A DNA stretch of 54,380 nucleotides from Gammaproteobacteria bacterium (lineage in GTDB: Bacteria > Pseudomonadota > Gammaproteobacteria > Nevskiales > Nevskiaceae). Each line of letters begins with the position of its first letter. Position 1 is the stretch's first letter. The translations under genes and the position numbers were made by a program. A model generated the notes under the pieces. It was given only the letters and a program-made list of their open reading frames with translations, did no database searches and was not told the origin of the DNA. Below are positions 25,097-33,888 of this stretch, in pieces. The DNA lies in NCBI GenBank assembly GCA_028871525.1, contig JAGWMX010000005.1, forward strand, positions 1 through 54,380, written 5' to 3'.

Positions 25097-26605
25097 ATGC
25101 AGGCGCTGCTGGCGATCGATCAGGGCACCACCAGTACCCGCGCGATCGTCTTCGATCACGCCGGGCGCAAACTCGGCACCGCGCAGCGAGAGCTGCCGCA
25201 GCACTATCCGCAACCGGCGCCGGGCGCCGGCGAGGCCGGTCACGCGGTGATGGTCGAGCACGATGCCGGACGTATCTGGAGCGATGCGCTGGCCTGCTGT
25301 CGCGAAGTGCTGCGGCAGACCGGCGTGCAGGCGCGCCAGCTCGCCGGCATCGGCATCGCCAATCAGCGCGAAACCACGGTGGTCTGGGATCGCGCCAGCG
25401 GCGAACCGATCGCTCCGGCGATCGTCTGGCAGGATCGCCGCACCGCGTCCACCTGCGAGCGCCTGCACTCGGCGCCCAACGAAGCGCTGATCGCGGACCG
25501 CAGCGGCCTGTTGCTGGACCCGTACTTCTCCGCCACCAAGATCGCCTGGCTGCTGGATCACGTCGACGGCGCGCGCCGCCGCGCCGAGGCCGGCGAACTG
25601 GCGTTCGGCACCGTCGACAGCTGGCTGATCTGGAAACTGACCGGCGGGCGCGCACACGTCACCGACGCCACCAACGCCTGCCGCACCGCGCTGTTCGACA
25701 TCCACCGCCAGTGCTGGGACGCAGACCTGTGCCGCCTGTTCCGGGTGCCGACGTCGCTGCTGCCCGAGGTGCGCGACTCCGCGGCCGAGTTCGGGCAGGC
25801 GCGCAAGGACTGGCTGGGCGCGGCAGTGCCGATCCGCGCCGTGCTCGGCGACCAGCAGGCGGCCACCGTCGGCCAGGCCTGCTTCGCGCCGGGGATGATC
25901 AAGTCCACCTACGGCACCGGCTGCTTCGTCGTTCTCAATACCGGGGATCAGCCGATGCGTTCGCGCCACCGGCTGCTGACCACCGTCGCCTGGCGCCTGG
26001 ACGGCGCGGTTACTTATGCGCTGGAAGGCGGCATCTTCGTCGCCGGCGCCGCAGTGCAGTGGCTGCGCGACGCCCTACGGCTGATCCATCTGGCCGGCGA
26101 AACCGAGGTGCTGGCGCGCTCGATCTCCGACACCGGCGGGGTGTATCTGGTGCCGGCGTTCACCGGCCTCGGCGCGCCGTACTGGGATCCGCTGGCGCGC
26201 GGCGCGATCCTCGGCCTGACCCGCGACGCCGGCGTCGCGCACGTCGCGCGCGCGGCGCTGGAGTCGGTTTGTTACCAGACCCGCGACCTGATCGAGGCGA
26301 TGGCCAGGGACGCGCCACGCGCCACCGAACTGCGCGTGGACGGCGGCATGGCGGTCAACGACTGGGTGATGCAGTACCTGGCCGACGTTCTGCGGATTAC
26401 GGTGGTGCGGCCGGCGACGATCGAGACCACGGCGCTCGGCGCGGCCTATTTCGCCGGCCTGCAGGCCGGGGTGTACCGCGATCTCGATCAGATCGGCGCG
26501 CTGTGGCAGCAGCAGCGGCGTTTTGCGCCGGTAATGGACCGGGCCCGCGCGCAGGCGCTGTACGCCGGCTGGCTGGCGGCGGTGGCGCGGGTGCGCTCGA
26601 CCTGA
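25097..26605 (+). CDS. glpK: Glycerol kinase
   Basis: A 502-residue FGGY kinase phosphorylating glycerol to glycerol 3-phosphate in the cytoplasm. It has the DQGTTSTRA phosphate loop, [26 protein letters not shown] and the C-terminal DGGMAVND block. In most GlpK proteins a YPxPGWVEHD motif follows the first sheet; here about 12 residues (41-52) replace the GW pair, so the loop near the glycerol site is some 10 residues longer and the Trp is missing. A GGAGGGG ribosome site precedes the ATG. No glpF or glpD adjoins. Confidence 0.93.
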   Translation: MQALLAIDQGTTSTRAIVFDHAGRKLGTAQRELPQHYPQPAPGAGEAGHAVMVEHDAGRIWSDALACCREVLRQTGVQARQLAGIGIANQRETTVVWDRASGEPIAPAIVWQDRRTASTCERLHSAPNEALIADRSGLLLDPYFSATKIAWLLDHVDGARRRAEAGELAFGTVDSWLIWKLTGGRAHVTDATNACRTALFDIHRQCWDADLCRLFRVPTSLLPEVRDSAAEFGQARKDWLGAAVPIRAVLGDQQAATVGQACFAPGMIKSTYGTGCFVVLNTGDQPMRSRHRLLTTVAWRLDGAVTYALEGGIFVAGAAVQWLRDALRLIHLAGETEVLARSISDTGGVYLVPAFTGLGAPYWDPLARGAILGLTRDAGVAHVARAALESVCYQTRDLIEAMARDAPRATELRVDGGMAVNDWVMQYLADVLRITVVRPATIETTALGAAYFAGLQAGVYRDLDQIGALWQQQRRFAPVMDRARAQALYAGWLAAVARVRST

Positions 26606-26689
26606 GGGCGGGCGGCGCGTGGCACGGTCCAGCGGCGGCGGCTATGCTGCCGCCGCCGCGCCGCGCGGATTGACTTGGGAGAGCAGGCG

Positions 26690-27376
26690 ATGAACAGCAC
26701 TGGGGGTTCCGGGCCCCGCAAACCCGGTTTCCGGCTCGGAATCTACGTGTTCAAGGACGTCGAGGTCGTCGATTTCGCCGCGCCCTACGGCGTCTTCTCG
26801 GTGGCACGGCGCTTCGACCCGGAGCTGGACGTGTTCCTGATCGGCGAGACCTTGCGCCCGGTGCAGGCGCAGGCCGGTTTCACGGTGCTGCCAAACTACG
26901 GTTTCGTCGACCGTCCGGCGCTGGACGCGTTCCTGATTCCCGGCGGTTTCGGCACACGGCAGGAGATGCACAACCTGCGGCTGTTCGAGTTCGTCGACGC
27001 GTTGCCGCCCGGTTGCCTGTTGACCAGCGTGTGCACCGGGTCGTGGATCTACGCCCGCATGGGCCTGCTCGACCGGCTGCCGGCGACCAACCGCAAGGAG
27101 CCGGACCGGCAGGAGGCCGCCGCCGGCGGCCTGGTGCCGATCGACCGCCTGGCCAGGATCGCCCCGACGTGCCGGATCAGCCGGGCACGCGTGGTCGACG
27201 CCGGCCGCATCATCACCGCCGGCGGCATCTCGTCGGGCATGGAGATGGGCTTTCATCTGCTGCGCCGGGCCGGCTACGACGCCGCCTTCGTCGACGAGGT
27301 GGCACGGGTGATGGAATACCAGCGCGCCTGGGCGCTGTATCGCGACGACATCGAACACGCCGGCAGCCATGGCTGA
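26690..27376 (+). CDS. DJ-1/PfpI-family protein (isonitrile hydratase-like)
   Basis: A 228-residue protein with the class I amidotransferase-like fold of DJ-1/PfpI. The nucleophile elbow is SVCTGSW, with the preceding PGGFGT turn; a C-terminal ITAGGISSGMEMG block is shared with the isonitrile hydratase and GlxA-type N-terminal domains. No helix-turn-helix domain follows, so it is probably an enzyme rather than a regulator. Its substrate is unknown. The ATG at 26690 is preferred to TTG at 26675 because the GGGAGAGCAGG ribosome site lies between them. Confidence 0.83.
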   Translation: MNSTGGSGPRKPGFRLGIYVFKDVEVVDFAAPYGVFSVARRFDPELDVFLIGETLRPVQAQAGFTVLPNYGFVDRPALDAFLIPGGFGTRQEMHNLRLFEFVDALPPGCLLTSVCTGSWIYARMGLLDRLPATNRKEPDRQEAAAGGLVPIDRLARIAPTCRISRARVVDAGRIITAGGISSGMEMGFHLLRRAGYDAAFVDEVARVMEYQRAWALYRDDIEHAGSHG

Positions 27377-27406
27377 AGCGGCGCCGGCGCCGGTGAAGAT
27401 CGACCG

Positions 27407-28786
27407 ATGAAGATCGTGATTCTCGGCGCCGGCCAGGTCGGCTCGACGCTGGCCGAGCACCTGGCGGCGGAACATCACGACATTACCGTCGTCGACCGCC
27501 GCGAGGCCGCGATCGGCGGCCTGCGCGAGCGGCTCGACGTGCGCTGCGTGATCGGCCACGCTTCGCATCCGGCGACGCTGCGCCGCGCCGGCGGCGAGGA
27601 CGCCGACCTGATCGTCGCGGTGACCGACAGCGACGAGACCAACATGCTGGCCTGCCGCATCGCGCAGACCCTGTTCCACACTCCGGCCAAGGTCGCACGG
27701 GTGCGCGCCGAGCAGTATTTGAGCGAGGGGGCGACGCTGTTCGCCGCCGATGCGCTGGCGGTCGATCTGCGCATCAGCCCGGAGCAGCTGGTGACCGATT
27801 CGATCCGCCGGCTGATCGAATATCCCGGCTCGCTGCAGGTGCTGGATTTCGCCGACGGCCGCGTCGGCCTGGTCGACGTGCGCGCGTATTACGGCGGACC
27901 GCTGGTCGGCCGTCAGCTCAAGGAGCTGCCGGAGCGCCTGCCGCCGGGTGTGGAGGCGCGGGTGGCGGCGATCTACCGCCGCGGCAAGCCGATCATTCCC
28001 GAGGGCGATACCGTCATCGAGGCCGAGGACGACGTGTTCTTCATCGCCGATTCGCGCCACATCGGCGACATCATGGGCGAGCTGCGGCGGCTGCAGCGGC
28101 CGGCGCGGCGCACGCTGATCGCCGGCGGCGGCAACATCGGCCTGCGGCTGGCGCAAGCGCTGTCCGGACACGTGCAGGTCAAGCTGATCGAGCGCGATCG
28201 CGTGCGCGCCGAGTGGCTGTCGGCGCAGCTCGACCACGTCGTGGTGCTGGCCGGCGACGCCGCCAACGAAGAGCTGCTCGAAGAGGAAAACATCGCCGAC
28301 TGCGACGTGTTCTGTGCGGTCACCAACGACGACGAGGCCAACATTCTGTCGGCGATGCTGGCCAAACGGCTGGGCGCGCATCAGACGCTGTCGTTGATCA
28401 ACCGCATGGCCTACGTCGATCTGGTGGAGGGCGGCGCGGTGGACGTGGCGATCAGCCCGCAGCAGGCCACCGTCAGCGCCTTGCTGGCGCACGTGCGCCG
28501 CGGCGACCTGGTCAAGGTGCACACGCTGCGGCGCGGCGCCGCCGAAGCGATCGAGGCGGTGGTGCACGGCGATCGCTCCAGCTCCAGGATCGTCGGCCGC
28601 CGGCTCGATGAAATCAAGCTGCCGCCCGGCACCACGATCGGCGCCATCGTCCGTGGCGAAGAGGTGCTGATCGCTCATCACGACACCGTGGTCGAATCGG
28701 AAGATCATCTGATTCTGTTCGTGATCGATAAAAAACGCGCGCGCGACGTCGAAAAACTGTTCCAGGTCGGGATCGGTTTCGTTTGA
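27407..28786 (+). CDS. trkA: Trk potassium uptake system regulatory subunit TrkA
   Basis: A 459-residue cytoplasmic protein with two RCK_N/RCK_C repeats. The first Rossmann motif is GAGQVGSTLAEHL at the N-terminus; the second is GGGNIGLRLAQAL near residue 240. It binds NAD(H) and ATP and gates the TrkH channel. The trkH gene lies next to it but converges from the opposite strand, so the two are not one operon. Confidence 0.95.
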   Translation: MKIVILGAGQVGSTLAEHLAAEHHDITVVDRREAAIGGLRERLDVRCVIGHASHPATLRRAGGEDADLIVAVTDSDETNMLACRIAQTLFHTPAKVARVRAEQYLSEGATLFAADALAVDLRISPEQLVTDSIRRLIEYPGSLQVLDFADGRVGLVDVRAYYGGPLVGRQLKELPERLPPGVEARVAAIYRRGKPIIPEGDTVIEAEDDVFFIADSRHIGDIMGELRRLQRPARRTLIAGGGNIGLRLAQALSGHVQVKLIERDRVRAEWLSAQLDHVVVLAGDAANEELLEEENIADCDVFCAVTNDDEANILSAMLAKRLGAHQTLSLINRMAYVDLVEGGAVDVAISPQQATVSALLAHVRRGDLVKVHTLRRGAAEAIEAVVHGDRSSSRIVGRRLDEIKLPPGTTIGAIVRGEEVLIAHHDTVVESEDHLILFVIDKKRARDVEKLFQVGIGFV

Positions 28787-28789
28787 GGG

Positions 28790-28842
28790 ACGTCATCGCA
28801 AGGAATGTCATTGCGAGAAGCGGAGCGACGAAGCAATGACGT
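28790..28842. repeat. REP-like palindromic element between trkA and trkH
   Basis: GTCATTGC at 28807-28814 and GCAATGAC at 28833-28840 form an inverted repeat around a purine-rich GAGAAGCGGAGCGACGAA core. The GTCATTGCGAG...GCAATGAC pattern is one I recognise as a dispersed extragenic repeat in several bacterial genomes. A degraded partial copy (GTCATCGC) lies just upstream at 28792. It fills the 60-base gap between the convergent stops and may work as a shared 3' structure. Confidence 0.6.
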
Positions 28843-28846
28843 TTCC

Positions 28847-30307
28847 TCACTCTCTCCAGAACGCCGGCGTCAGCGGCACGATCAGCACGAAGATTTCGAG
28901 ACGGCCGACCAGCATCGAGGCCGCGCAGACCCAGGTCTGGAAATCGGTCAGGCCGGCATAGTTGGCCGCTGGGCCGACCAAGTGCAGGCCGGGACCGGCG
29001 TTGTTGATGGTGGCGATGACCGCCGAGAACGCCGACAGGAAGTCCAGCCCGGAGACGATCAGCAGGAAGGTCAGCACCACCACGCAGATGATGTACAAAT
29101 GGATGAACGTGAGCACCGCCGAAACCAGGCGCTCGGAAATTACCTGACCGCCGATCTTCAGCGTCGAGACGGCGCTCGGGTGCACCAGACTCTTGATTTC
29201 ACGTCCCGCCTGGCGGAACAGGGTCATGGTGCGGATCATCTTGATGCCGCCGCCGGTCGAGCCGGCCGAGGCGGACAGGCACGACAGCAGCAGCATCCAC
29301 AGCGATGCTGCCAGCGGCCAGCGATCGTAATTGACGCTGACGAAACCGCAGTCGGTGGCGATCGAGATCAGGTTGAACGCCGTGTGACGCAACGCGGTGA
29401 AAAAATCGGGATACACGCCGCTGGCGAAAATATAGGCCCCCACCGCCAGCGCGCTGCCGAGCACCAGCGCCAGAAATGCCATGGCCTCGCGATCACGTCG
29501 GTAGGCGGACAGGCTCTTGCCGCGCCAGGCCATGAAGTGGGTGGCGAAGTTGATGCCGGCGGCCAGCATGAAGAATTCCAGCACGCCTTCGATCGCCGGC
29601 GAGTTGAAATAGCCGATGCTGGCGTCGTGCGGCGAAAAACCTCCCAACGACAAGACGGAGAAGGCATGACAGACTGCGTCGAACCAGCCCATGCCGGCGG
29701 CGCGCAGCGACAGGATACAGGCCACGGTCAGGCCGCTGTAGATAAGCCACAGCGAGCGCGCGGTCTGCGCCAGCCGCGGCGTCAGCCGGGTGTCCTTGAT
29801 CGGGCCGGTGGCCTCGGCGCGGTACACCTGCATGCCGCCGACGCCCAGCAGCGGTAGCACCGCCATCGCCAGACCGATGATGCCCAGGCCGCCGAGCCAG
29901 TTCAGTTCGGCGCGCCACAGGTTGATCGGCTCAGGCAGTTGATCCAGGCCGGACAGCACCGTGGCGCCGGTGGTGGTGAAGCCGGAGGTGGTCTCGAAGT
30001 AGGCGTCGGTGAAGCTCAGTCCGGGAACCGTCAGCAGCAACGGCACCGCCGCAGTGGCTGCCAGCACGATCCATACCAGCGCCACCAGCACATAGCCGTC
30101 GCGCGGCTTCAGTTCGCGCCGGAAGCGACGGCTGCCGGCCCACAATGCGGCACCGACGACGAAATTCAGAAACAACGAGAGGGCGAAGGCCCATAACGTG
30201 CTGTCGCCCTGCGTCAGCGCCAGTCCGATCGGCATCGCGAAAGCCACCGAGAAGGCCATCACGATCAGCCCCAGCGGATGCCCCAGGCAAAGCAGATTTC
30301 TCAGCAC
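28847..30307 (-). CDS. trkH: Trk potassium uptake system membrane subunit TrkH
   Basis: A 486-residue membrane protein with about ten hydrophobic segments in four M1-P-M2-like repeats. Filter-type sequences are visible in TTSGFTTTGAT (P-loop 1), FSVLSLGGFS (P-loop 2), IATDCGFVS and the later NNAGPGL. It forms the K+ channel gated by TrkA. The GTG start at 30307 is the only reasonable one but has no clear ribosome site. It is divergent from thrB. Confidence 0.94.
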   Translation of the reverse strand: MLRNLLCLGHPLGLIVMAFSVAFAMPIGLALTQGDSTLWAFALSLFLNFVVGAALWAGSRRFRRELKPRDGYVLVALVWIVLAATAAVPLLLTVPGLSFTDAYFETTSGFTTTGATVLSGLDQLPEPINLWRAELNWLGGLGIIGLAMAVLPLLGVGGMQVYRAEATGPIKDTRLTPRLAQTARSLWLIYSGLTVACILSLRAAGMGWFDAVCHAFSVLSLGGFSPHDASIGYFNSPAIEGVLEFFMLAAGINFATHFMAWRGKSLSAYRRDREAMAFLALVLGSALAVGAYIFASGVYPDFFTALRHTAFNLISIATDCGFVSVNYDRWPLAASLWMLLLSCLSASAGSTGGGIKMIRTMTLFRQAGREIKSLVHPSAVSTLKIGGQVISERLVSAVLTFIHLYIICVVVLTFLLIVSGLDFLSAFSAVIATINNAGPGLHLVGPAANYAGLTDFQTWVCAASMLVGRLEIFVLIVPLTPAFWRE

Positions 30308-30439
30308 GGGGCCGCGCGTTTCCGGGTCATGGCGCCGCAGTTTACAACTGCGGCACCGCGCTCAAGACCGCCGCCGCCGGGCGGCGAACGCTTGACAGCC
30401 GGCGTGGCTTGCCGCTTTGCTGGCGCGCCGCCCTTCATT

Positions 30440-30467
30440 CGCTCCCGTTCCATCGCTCCCGTTCCAT
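30440..30467 (+). repeat. thrB: Perfect 14-bp tandem duplication abutting the thrB start
   Basis: CGCTCCCGTTCCAT occurs twice head to tail (30440-30453 and 30454-30467), and the last two bases of the second copy are the A and T of the thrB start codon. No Shine-Dalgarno sequence lies between. Slippage here would change the spacing of any upstream signal without touching the protein. Confidence 0.85.
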
Positions 30468-31404
30468 GTCGGTTTTCACCAAGGTCAGTCACAGCGAGCT
30501 CGAAGCTCATCTGCGCCTATACCCGGTCGGCGCGCTGCTCGGTTGTCAGGGCATCGGCGAAGGCGTGGAGAACACGAATTATTTCGTCGATACCGCCGAC
30601 GGCCGCTGGGTGCTGACGCTGTTCGAGCGCACCGAAGCCTCCGGCCTGCCGTTTTTTCTCGGCCTGATGGAACATCTCGGCACCCGCGGCTACCCGGCGG
30701 CGCTGCCGCTGCGCAGCCGCGACGGCCGGTTGTGCACCGAACTCAAGAGCCGCCCGGCGGCGCTGGTGCGCCGGTTGACCGGCAACAACGTGCTGAGGCC
30801 GACGCTCGATCAATGCGCGGCGATCGGCATGGCGCTGGCCGAACTGCACCTGGAGGCGGCGAGTTTTCCGCTGACCCGGGCCAACGACCGCGGTGCGGCC
30901 TGGCGGGCCGCCGCCGGCGCACGGGTGTTGCCGCGACTGCCGCCGGCCGAGGCGCAGCTGGTGGCCGATGAGCTGGCGGTCCAGGCCGGGCTCGAAGCGG
31001 CGGCATTGCCGCAGGGCGTGATTCACGCCGACCTGTTCCGCGACAACGCGCTGTTCGTGGATCAGCGATTGACCGGCGTCATCGATTTCTACTACGCCTG
31101 CGTCGACGCGCTGGCGTACGACCTGGCGGTGGCGGTCAACGACTGGTGTGCCGAAGCCGACGGCCGCCTCAACCGCACCCGCGCCCAGGCGCTGCTGGAC
31201 ACTTACCGTGCCCGCCGGCAACCCGCCGCGGCCGAGATCGCCGCTTGGCCGCTGATGCTGCGCGCCGCCGCGCTGCGCTTCTACCTGTCGCGCGCCTGCG
31301 ACTGGTATTTCCCGCGCACAGGCGATCTGGTACACGTCAAGGATCCGGCGCCTTTCCGCCGTATCCTGGAAGCGCACCGCGCGCAGCCGCCGCCGCGGCT
31401 GTGA
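30466..31404 (+). CDS. thrB: Homoserine kinase (APH-fold, ThrB type II)
   Basis: A 312-residue protein of the aminoglycoside-phosphotransferase fold rather than the GHMP fold. It has the VFTKVS N-terminus, GEGVENTNYFVDT nucleotide region, HADLFRDNALF catalytic loop (Asp and Asn) and GVIDFYYA metal block, the pattern of pseudomonad and betaproteobacterial homoserine kinases. It makes O-phosphohomoserine for threonine. The ATG at 30466 fits the family start MSVFT. Confidence 0.9.
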   Translation: MSVFTKVSHSELEAHLRLYPVGALLGCQGIGEGVENTNYFVDTADGRWVLTLFERTEASGLPFFLGLMEHLGTRGYPAALPLRSRDGRLCTELKSRPAALVRRLTGNNVLRPTLDQCAAIGMALAELHLEAASFPLTRANDRGAAWRAAAGARVLPRLPPAEAQLVADELAVQAGLEAAALPQGVIHADLFRDNALFVDQRLTGVIDFYYACVDALAYDLAVAVNDWCAEADGRLNRTRAQALLDTYRARRQPAAAEIAAWPLMLRAAALRFYLSRACDWYFPRTGDLVHVKDPAPFRRILEAHRAQPPPRL

Positions 31405-31405
31405 G

Positions 31406-31501
31406 TAGGGGGCGCGCTTCGCGACCGCGGGTCGCGGCGGCCCCGACGAATTTGCAGGAGCAAATTCGCGCGAGCGCAGCGAGTCCGAAGGACGCGCCCT
31501 A
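31406..31501. repeat. 96-base structured element with nested inverted repeats
   Basis: The outer ends, TAGGGGGCGCG (31406-31416) and CGCGCCCTA (31493-31501), are an imperfect inverted repeat with a 2-base bulge. Inside lie two perfect hairpins: CGCGACC/GGTCGCG (31420-31436, 3-base loop) and CGAATTTGC/GCAAATTCG (31447-31468, AGGA loop). The composition differs from neighbouring genes. It begins one base after the thrB stop and has no T-run, so an extragenic repeat unit is more likely than a simple terminator. Confidence 0.5.
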
Positions 31502-31616
31502 GGGATGGGGCGCGCAACACCGGCCAAGGATGGCCGGGCCGGGGCTGGACAAGCCGCCGGTATCGCACCAGGGATGGCGAGCACAGAACATATAAAACAG
31601 CAAGGCGACGGCGCCC

Positions 31617-31650
31617 GCGGCTGCTGCATTCGGACGCCACGCGCAGCCGC
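31617..31650 (-). terminator. Possible terminator stem downstream of the DUF3187-like gene
   Basis: An 8-bp perfect stem (GCGGCTGC at 31617-31624, GCAGCCGC at 31643-31650) with an 18-base loop lies 26 bases past the minus-strand stop. A T-rich TGTTTTATAT run occurs on the minus strand, but about 19 bases further on, so the match to an intrinsic terminator is loose. Confidence 0.3.
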
Positions 31651-31675
31651 AGGGGACATTCGAACAGGGGGATTG

Positions 31676-32662
31676 TTACCGCAGCACCAGAGCCAGATGG
31701 ATCGAGAAGTCCGGCGACGAGTTGGTGACCGGATCTTCCTGGAAACCGGCCTCGAAGGCGGCGTGCGCGGAAAAGGTGTAACGGCCGCCGACGGCCAGCT
31801 GCAGCCCGGAGCGGTGCAGCGCGTCGAGCCGGCTGTGGCGGTACAGCGGGCTGTGGTAGTAGAGCTGGGCCTGCAGCGCCAGGCCGGCGACGACGTGATA
31901 GCCGAGCCCGGCGCCCGCCAGTGCGGCCCAGCGCCGCGCCTGATCGCCCAGCGGCTGGTCGCCGCCGCTGTAGCTGCCGCCGGCCGACAGGAAGCTGTAC
32001 CAGCGGCTGCGCGGGTTCAGCATCGGCTCGTAGTCCAGCCACAGCGCGCCGCCGGCGTTGCCGCCGGTCAGGTGCGAAGTCTGCCCGGTCGGCAGCTTGA
32101 CCAGCGCACGCAGCGCCAGTTGCGGTGCTGCCTGCCAGCCGCCGGTCAGGCGTACATCGCCGATGCCGGCGTGGCTGCTGTCGACGTTCAGCCGGGTCCG
32201 GCCAGCGGCCTGGTAGCGATAGAGGATGCGGTTGTCCGGTGCGAACTGCCGGCCGCCATTCGGCAGGCCGAAAAAGTCGTGCCAGGATTGGATCGGGCCG
32301 TCGAGCACGCCGCCGCCGGTCAAATACACCGGCAGCTCCAGCCCCAGCTCGAAACCGCCGGCCAGGCCGCGGCGCAAGCCGAGCCCGTAGCGCTGGGTCT
32401 CGCCGTCCTCGATCAGGGTTTCGCCGTCGGCAGCCGATTCGGTCACGAATTCGTTGGTCCAGTCCAACGCCAGGCGCTGCTGCCATTGACCCGGCGCCAA
32501 CACCCGCGCGCTGCCGATCTCCGGCAGTGCGAAACCCTGGGTCAGCGCCGCCTCGTTGAACACGGCGAAACCGGCGTCGAAGTCATCCCGCGGCGGCGAG
32601 GCGATGGCGAGCAGCGGCACGGCCAGCGTGGCGACGGCGAGCAGGCGCAGTGTACGGCTCAT
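31676..32662 (-). CDS. Exported DUF3187-like protein, probably outer-membrane beta-barrel-like
   Basis: A 328-residue precursor with a signal peptide (hydrophobic residues 6-21, cleavage near IASPP), then alternating-residue beta strands throughout and a C-terminal strand ending HLALVLR. The SWHDFFGLPNGGR block followed by YRYQ resembles DUF3187 as I remember it; the family has no established function. The strand pattern would suit an outer-membrane barrel, but the terminal residue is not the usual Phe. It is divergent from the DAHP synthase gene, with a TATCCT hexamer on the minus strand as possible -10. Confidence 0.65.
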   Translation of the reverse strand: MSRTLRLLAVATLAVPLLAIASPPRDDFDAGFAVFNEAALTQGFALPEIGSARVLAPGQWQQRLALDWTNEFVTESAADGETLIEDGETQRYGLGLRRGLAGGFELGLELPVYLTGGGVLDGPIQSWHDFFGLPNGGRQFAPDNRILYRYQAAGRTRLNVDSSHAGIGDVRLTGGWQAAPQLALRALVKLPTGQTSHLTGGNAGGALWLDYEPMLNPRSRWYSFLSAGGSYSGGDQPLGDQARRWAALAGAGLGYHVVAGLALQAQLYYHSPLYRHSRLDALHRSGLQLAVGGRYTFSAHAAFEAGFQEDPVTNSSPDFSIHLALVLR

Positions 32663-32771
32663 GGTGCGGACGATCCTTCGACGACCGTCGCCGAGGATAG
32701 CCGAATCCGCCTGACGGCTCCGGGCTGGGCCGATTTGGTAGCATTTGCCCCCCGATCGCGGCTGCCAGGAC

Positions 32772-33845
32772 ATGAAGCCGGCCACCGAAAACCTGAGAAT
32801 CGCCTCGGTGCGGCCGGTAGCCACGCCGGCGCAGGTGCAGTCCGAACTGCCGCTGTCGCAAGCGGCGGCGCGCTGCGTGCTCGATACGCGGCGGCGCATC
32901 GCCGACATCCTGCACGGTCGCGACGATCGCCTGCTGGTGGTGATCGGGCCGTGTTCGATCCACGATCCGGCGGCGGCGCTGGAATACGCGGCGCGGCTGG
33001 CGGCAGTGCGCGAGCCGTTGGCGCACGAGCTGCTGATCGTGATGCGGGTGTATTTCGAAAAGCCACGCACCACGGTCGGCTGGAAGGGGCTGATCAACGA
33101 CCCCGGCCTCGACGGCAGCTTCGATATCGACCACGGTCTGCGGCTGGCACGGCGGTTGCTGCTGGATCTCAACCAGCGCGGCGTGGCGGCCGGCGTTGAA
33201 TTCCTCGACATCCTGACGCCGCAATACCTGGCCGACCTGGTCAGCTGGGGTGCCATCGGCGCGCGCACCACCGAGAGCCAACTGCACCGCGAGATGGCCT
33301 CCGGCCTGTCCTGTCCGGTCGGTTTCAAGAACGGCACCGACGGTAGCGTCAAGGTGGCGGTGGACGCCGTGCTGGCCGCGCGCGCGCCGCACCACTTCCT
33401 GACGCTGACCAAGGACGGACAGGTCGCGATCTTCGCAACCCGCGGCAACGACGACACCCACGTGATCCTGCGCGGCGGGGCTTCCGGCACCAACTATGAC
33501 GCAGGCTCGATCGAGGCCGGTTGCGCGGCGCTGCTCCGGGCCGGGCTGCGGCCGCAGGTGATGATCGATTTTTCGCACGCCAACAGCCGCAAGCAGTACC
33601 GTAACCAGCTCGCGGTCGGTGCAGACGTCGCCGCTCAGCTCGCCGCCGGCGATCGGCGCATCGTCGGCGTGATGATCGAATCGCATCTGCTCGAGGGACG
33701 CCAGGATCTTCGGCCGGCCGACGAAATGGTCTTCGGCCAGAGCGTGACCGACGCCTGCCTGGGCTGGGACGACAGCGCCGGGCTGCTGCACGCGCTGGCC
33801 CGGGCGGTTTGCCGCCGCCGCGCACGGCAGGCAGCCAGCGCGTAG
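32772..33845 (+). CDS. aroG: 3-Deoxy-7-phosphoheptulonate (DAHP) synthase, class I
   Basis: A 357-residue AroFGH-type enzyme condensing phosphoenolpyruvate and erythrose 4-phosphate, the first shikimate step. The GPCSIHDP, EKPRTTVGWKGL, GFKNGTDG and FSHANSRKQ motifs are complete. Which aromatic amino acid feeds back on it cannot be told from the sequence I can see, so the gene symbol is provisional. The ATG at 32772 is preceded only by a weak AGGA. It shares a promoter region with the divergent exported protein. Confidence 0.9.
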   Translation: MKPATENLRIASVRPVATPAQVQSELPLSQAAARCVLDTRRRIADILHGRDDRLLVVIGPCSIHDPAAALEYAARLAAVREPLAHELLIVMRVYFEKPRTTVGWKGLINDPGLDGSFDIDHGLRLARRLLLDLNQRGVAAGVEFLDILTPQYLADLVSWGAIGARTTESQLHREMASGLSCPVGFKNGTDGSVKVAVDAVLAARAPHHFLTLTKDGQVAIFATRGNDDTHVILRGGASGTNYDAGSIEAGCAALLRAGLRPQVMIDFSHANSRKQYRNQLAVGADVAAQLAAGDRRIVGVMIESHLLEGRQDLRPADEMVFGQSVTDACLGWDDSAGLLHALARAVCRRRARQAASA

Positions 33846-33864
33846 CCAGCGCGGCTGCAATCGA

Positions 33865-33888
33865 AAAGACGCGCGGGTTGGCGTCTTT
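33865..33888. terminator. Bidirectional terminator-like hairpin
   Basis: AAAGACGC (33865-33872) and GCGTCTTT (33881-33888) form an 8-bp perfect stem with an 8-base loop between two convergent genes. The A and T ends provide short U-tracts in both directions. The right arm covers the stop codon of the minus-strand reductase. Confidence 0.45.

Larger units (their letters stand above)
31405..31675. other. Convergent intergenic region with repeat-like DNA
   Basis: A 271-base gap between thrB (plus) and the DUF3187-like gene (minus). It has the structured element listed next, three scattered copies of a GGATGG-centred word (near 31503, 31529 and 31572), a TATAAAAC run at 31591 and a long stem near the minus-strand stop. 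No gene is seen. Confidence 0.5.

Noticed and set aside
26620-26650. TGGCACG ahead of the DJ-1-like gene as a sigma-54 -24 element
   Set aside because: No TTGC -12 element occurs at the required distance.
26642-28708. Long minus-strand open frame opposite trkA and the DJ-1-like gene
   Set aside because: Antisense to clear coding sequence, Gln/His/Asp-rich without motifs; a shadow frame of GC-rich codons.
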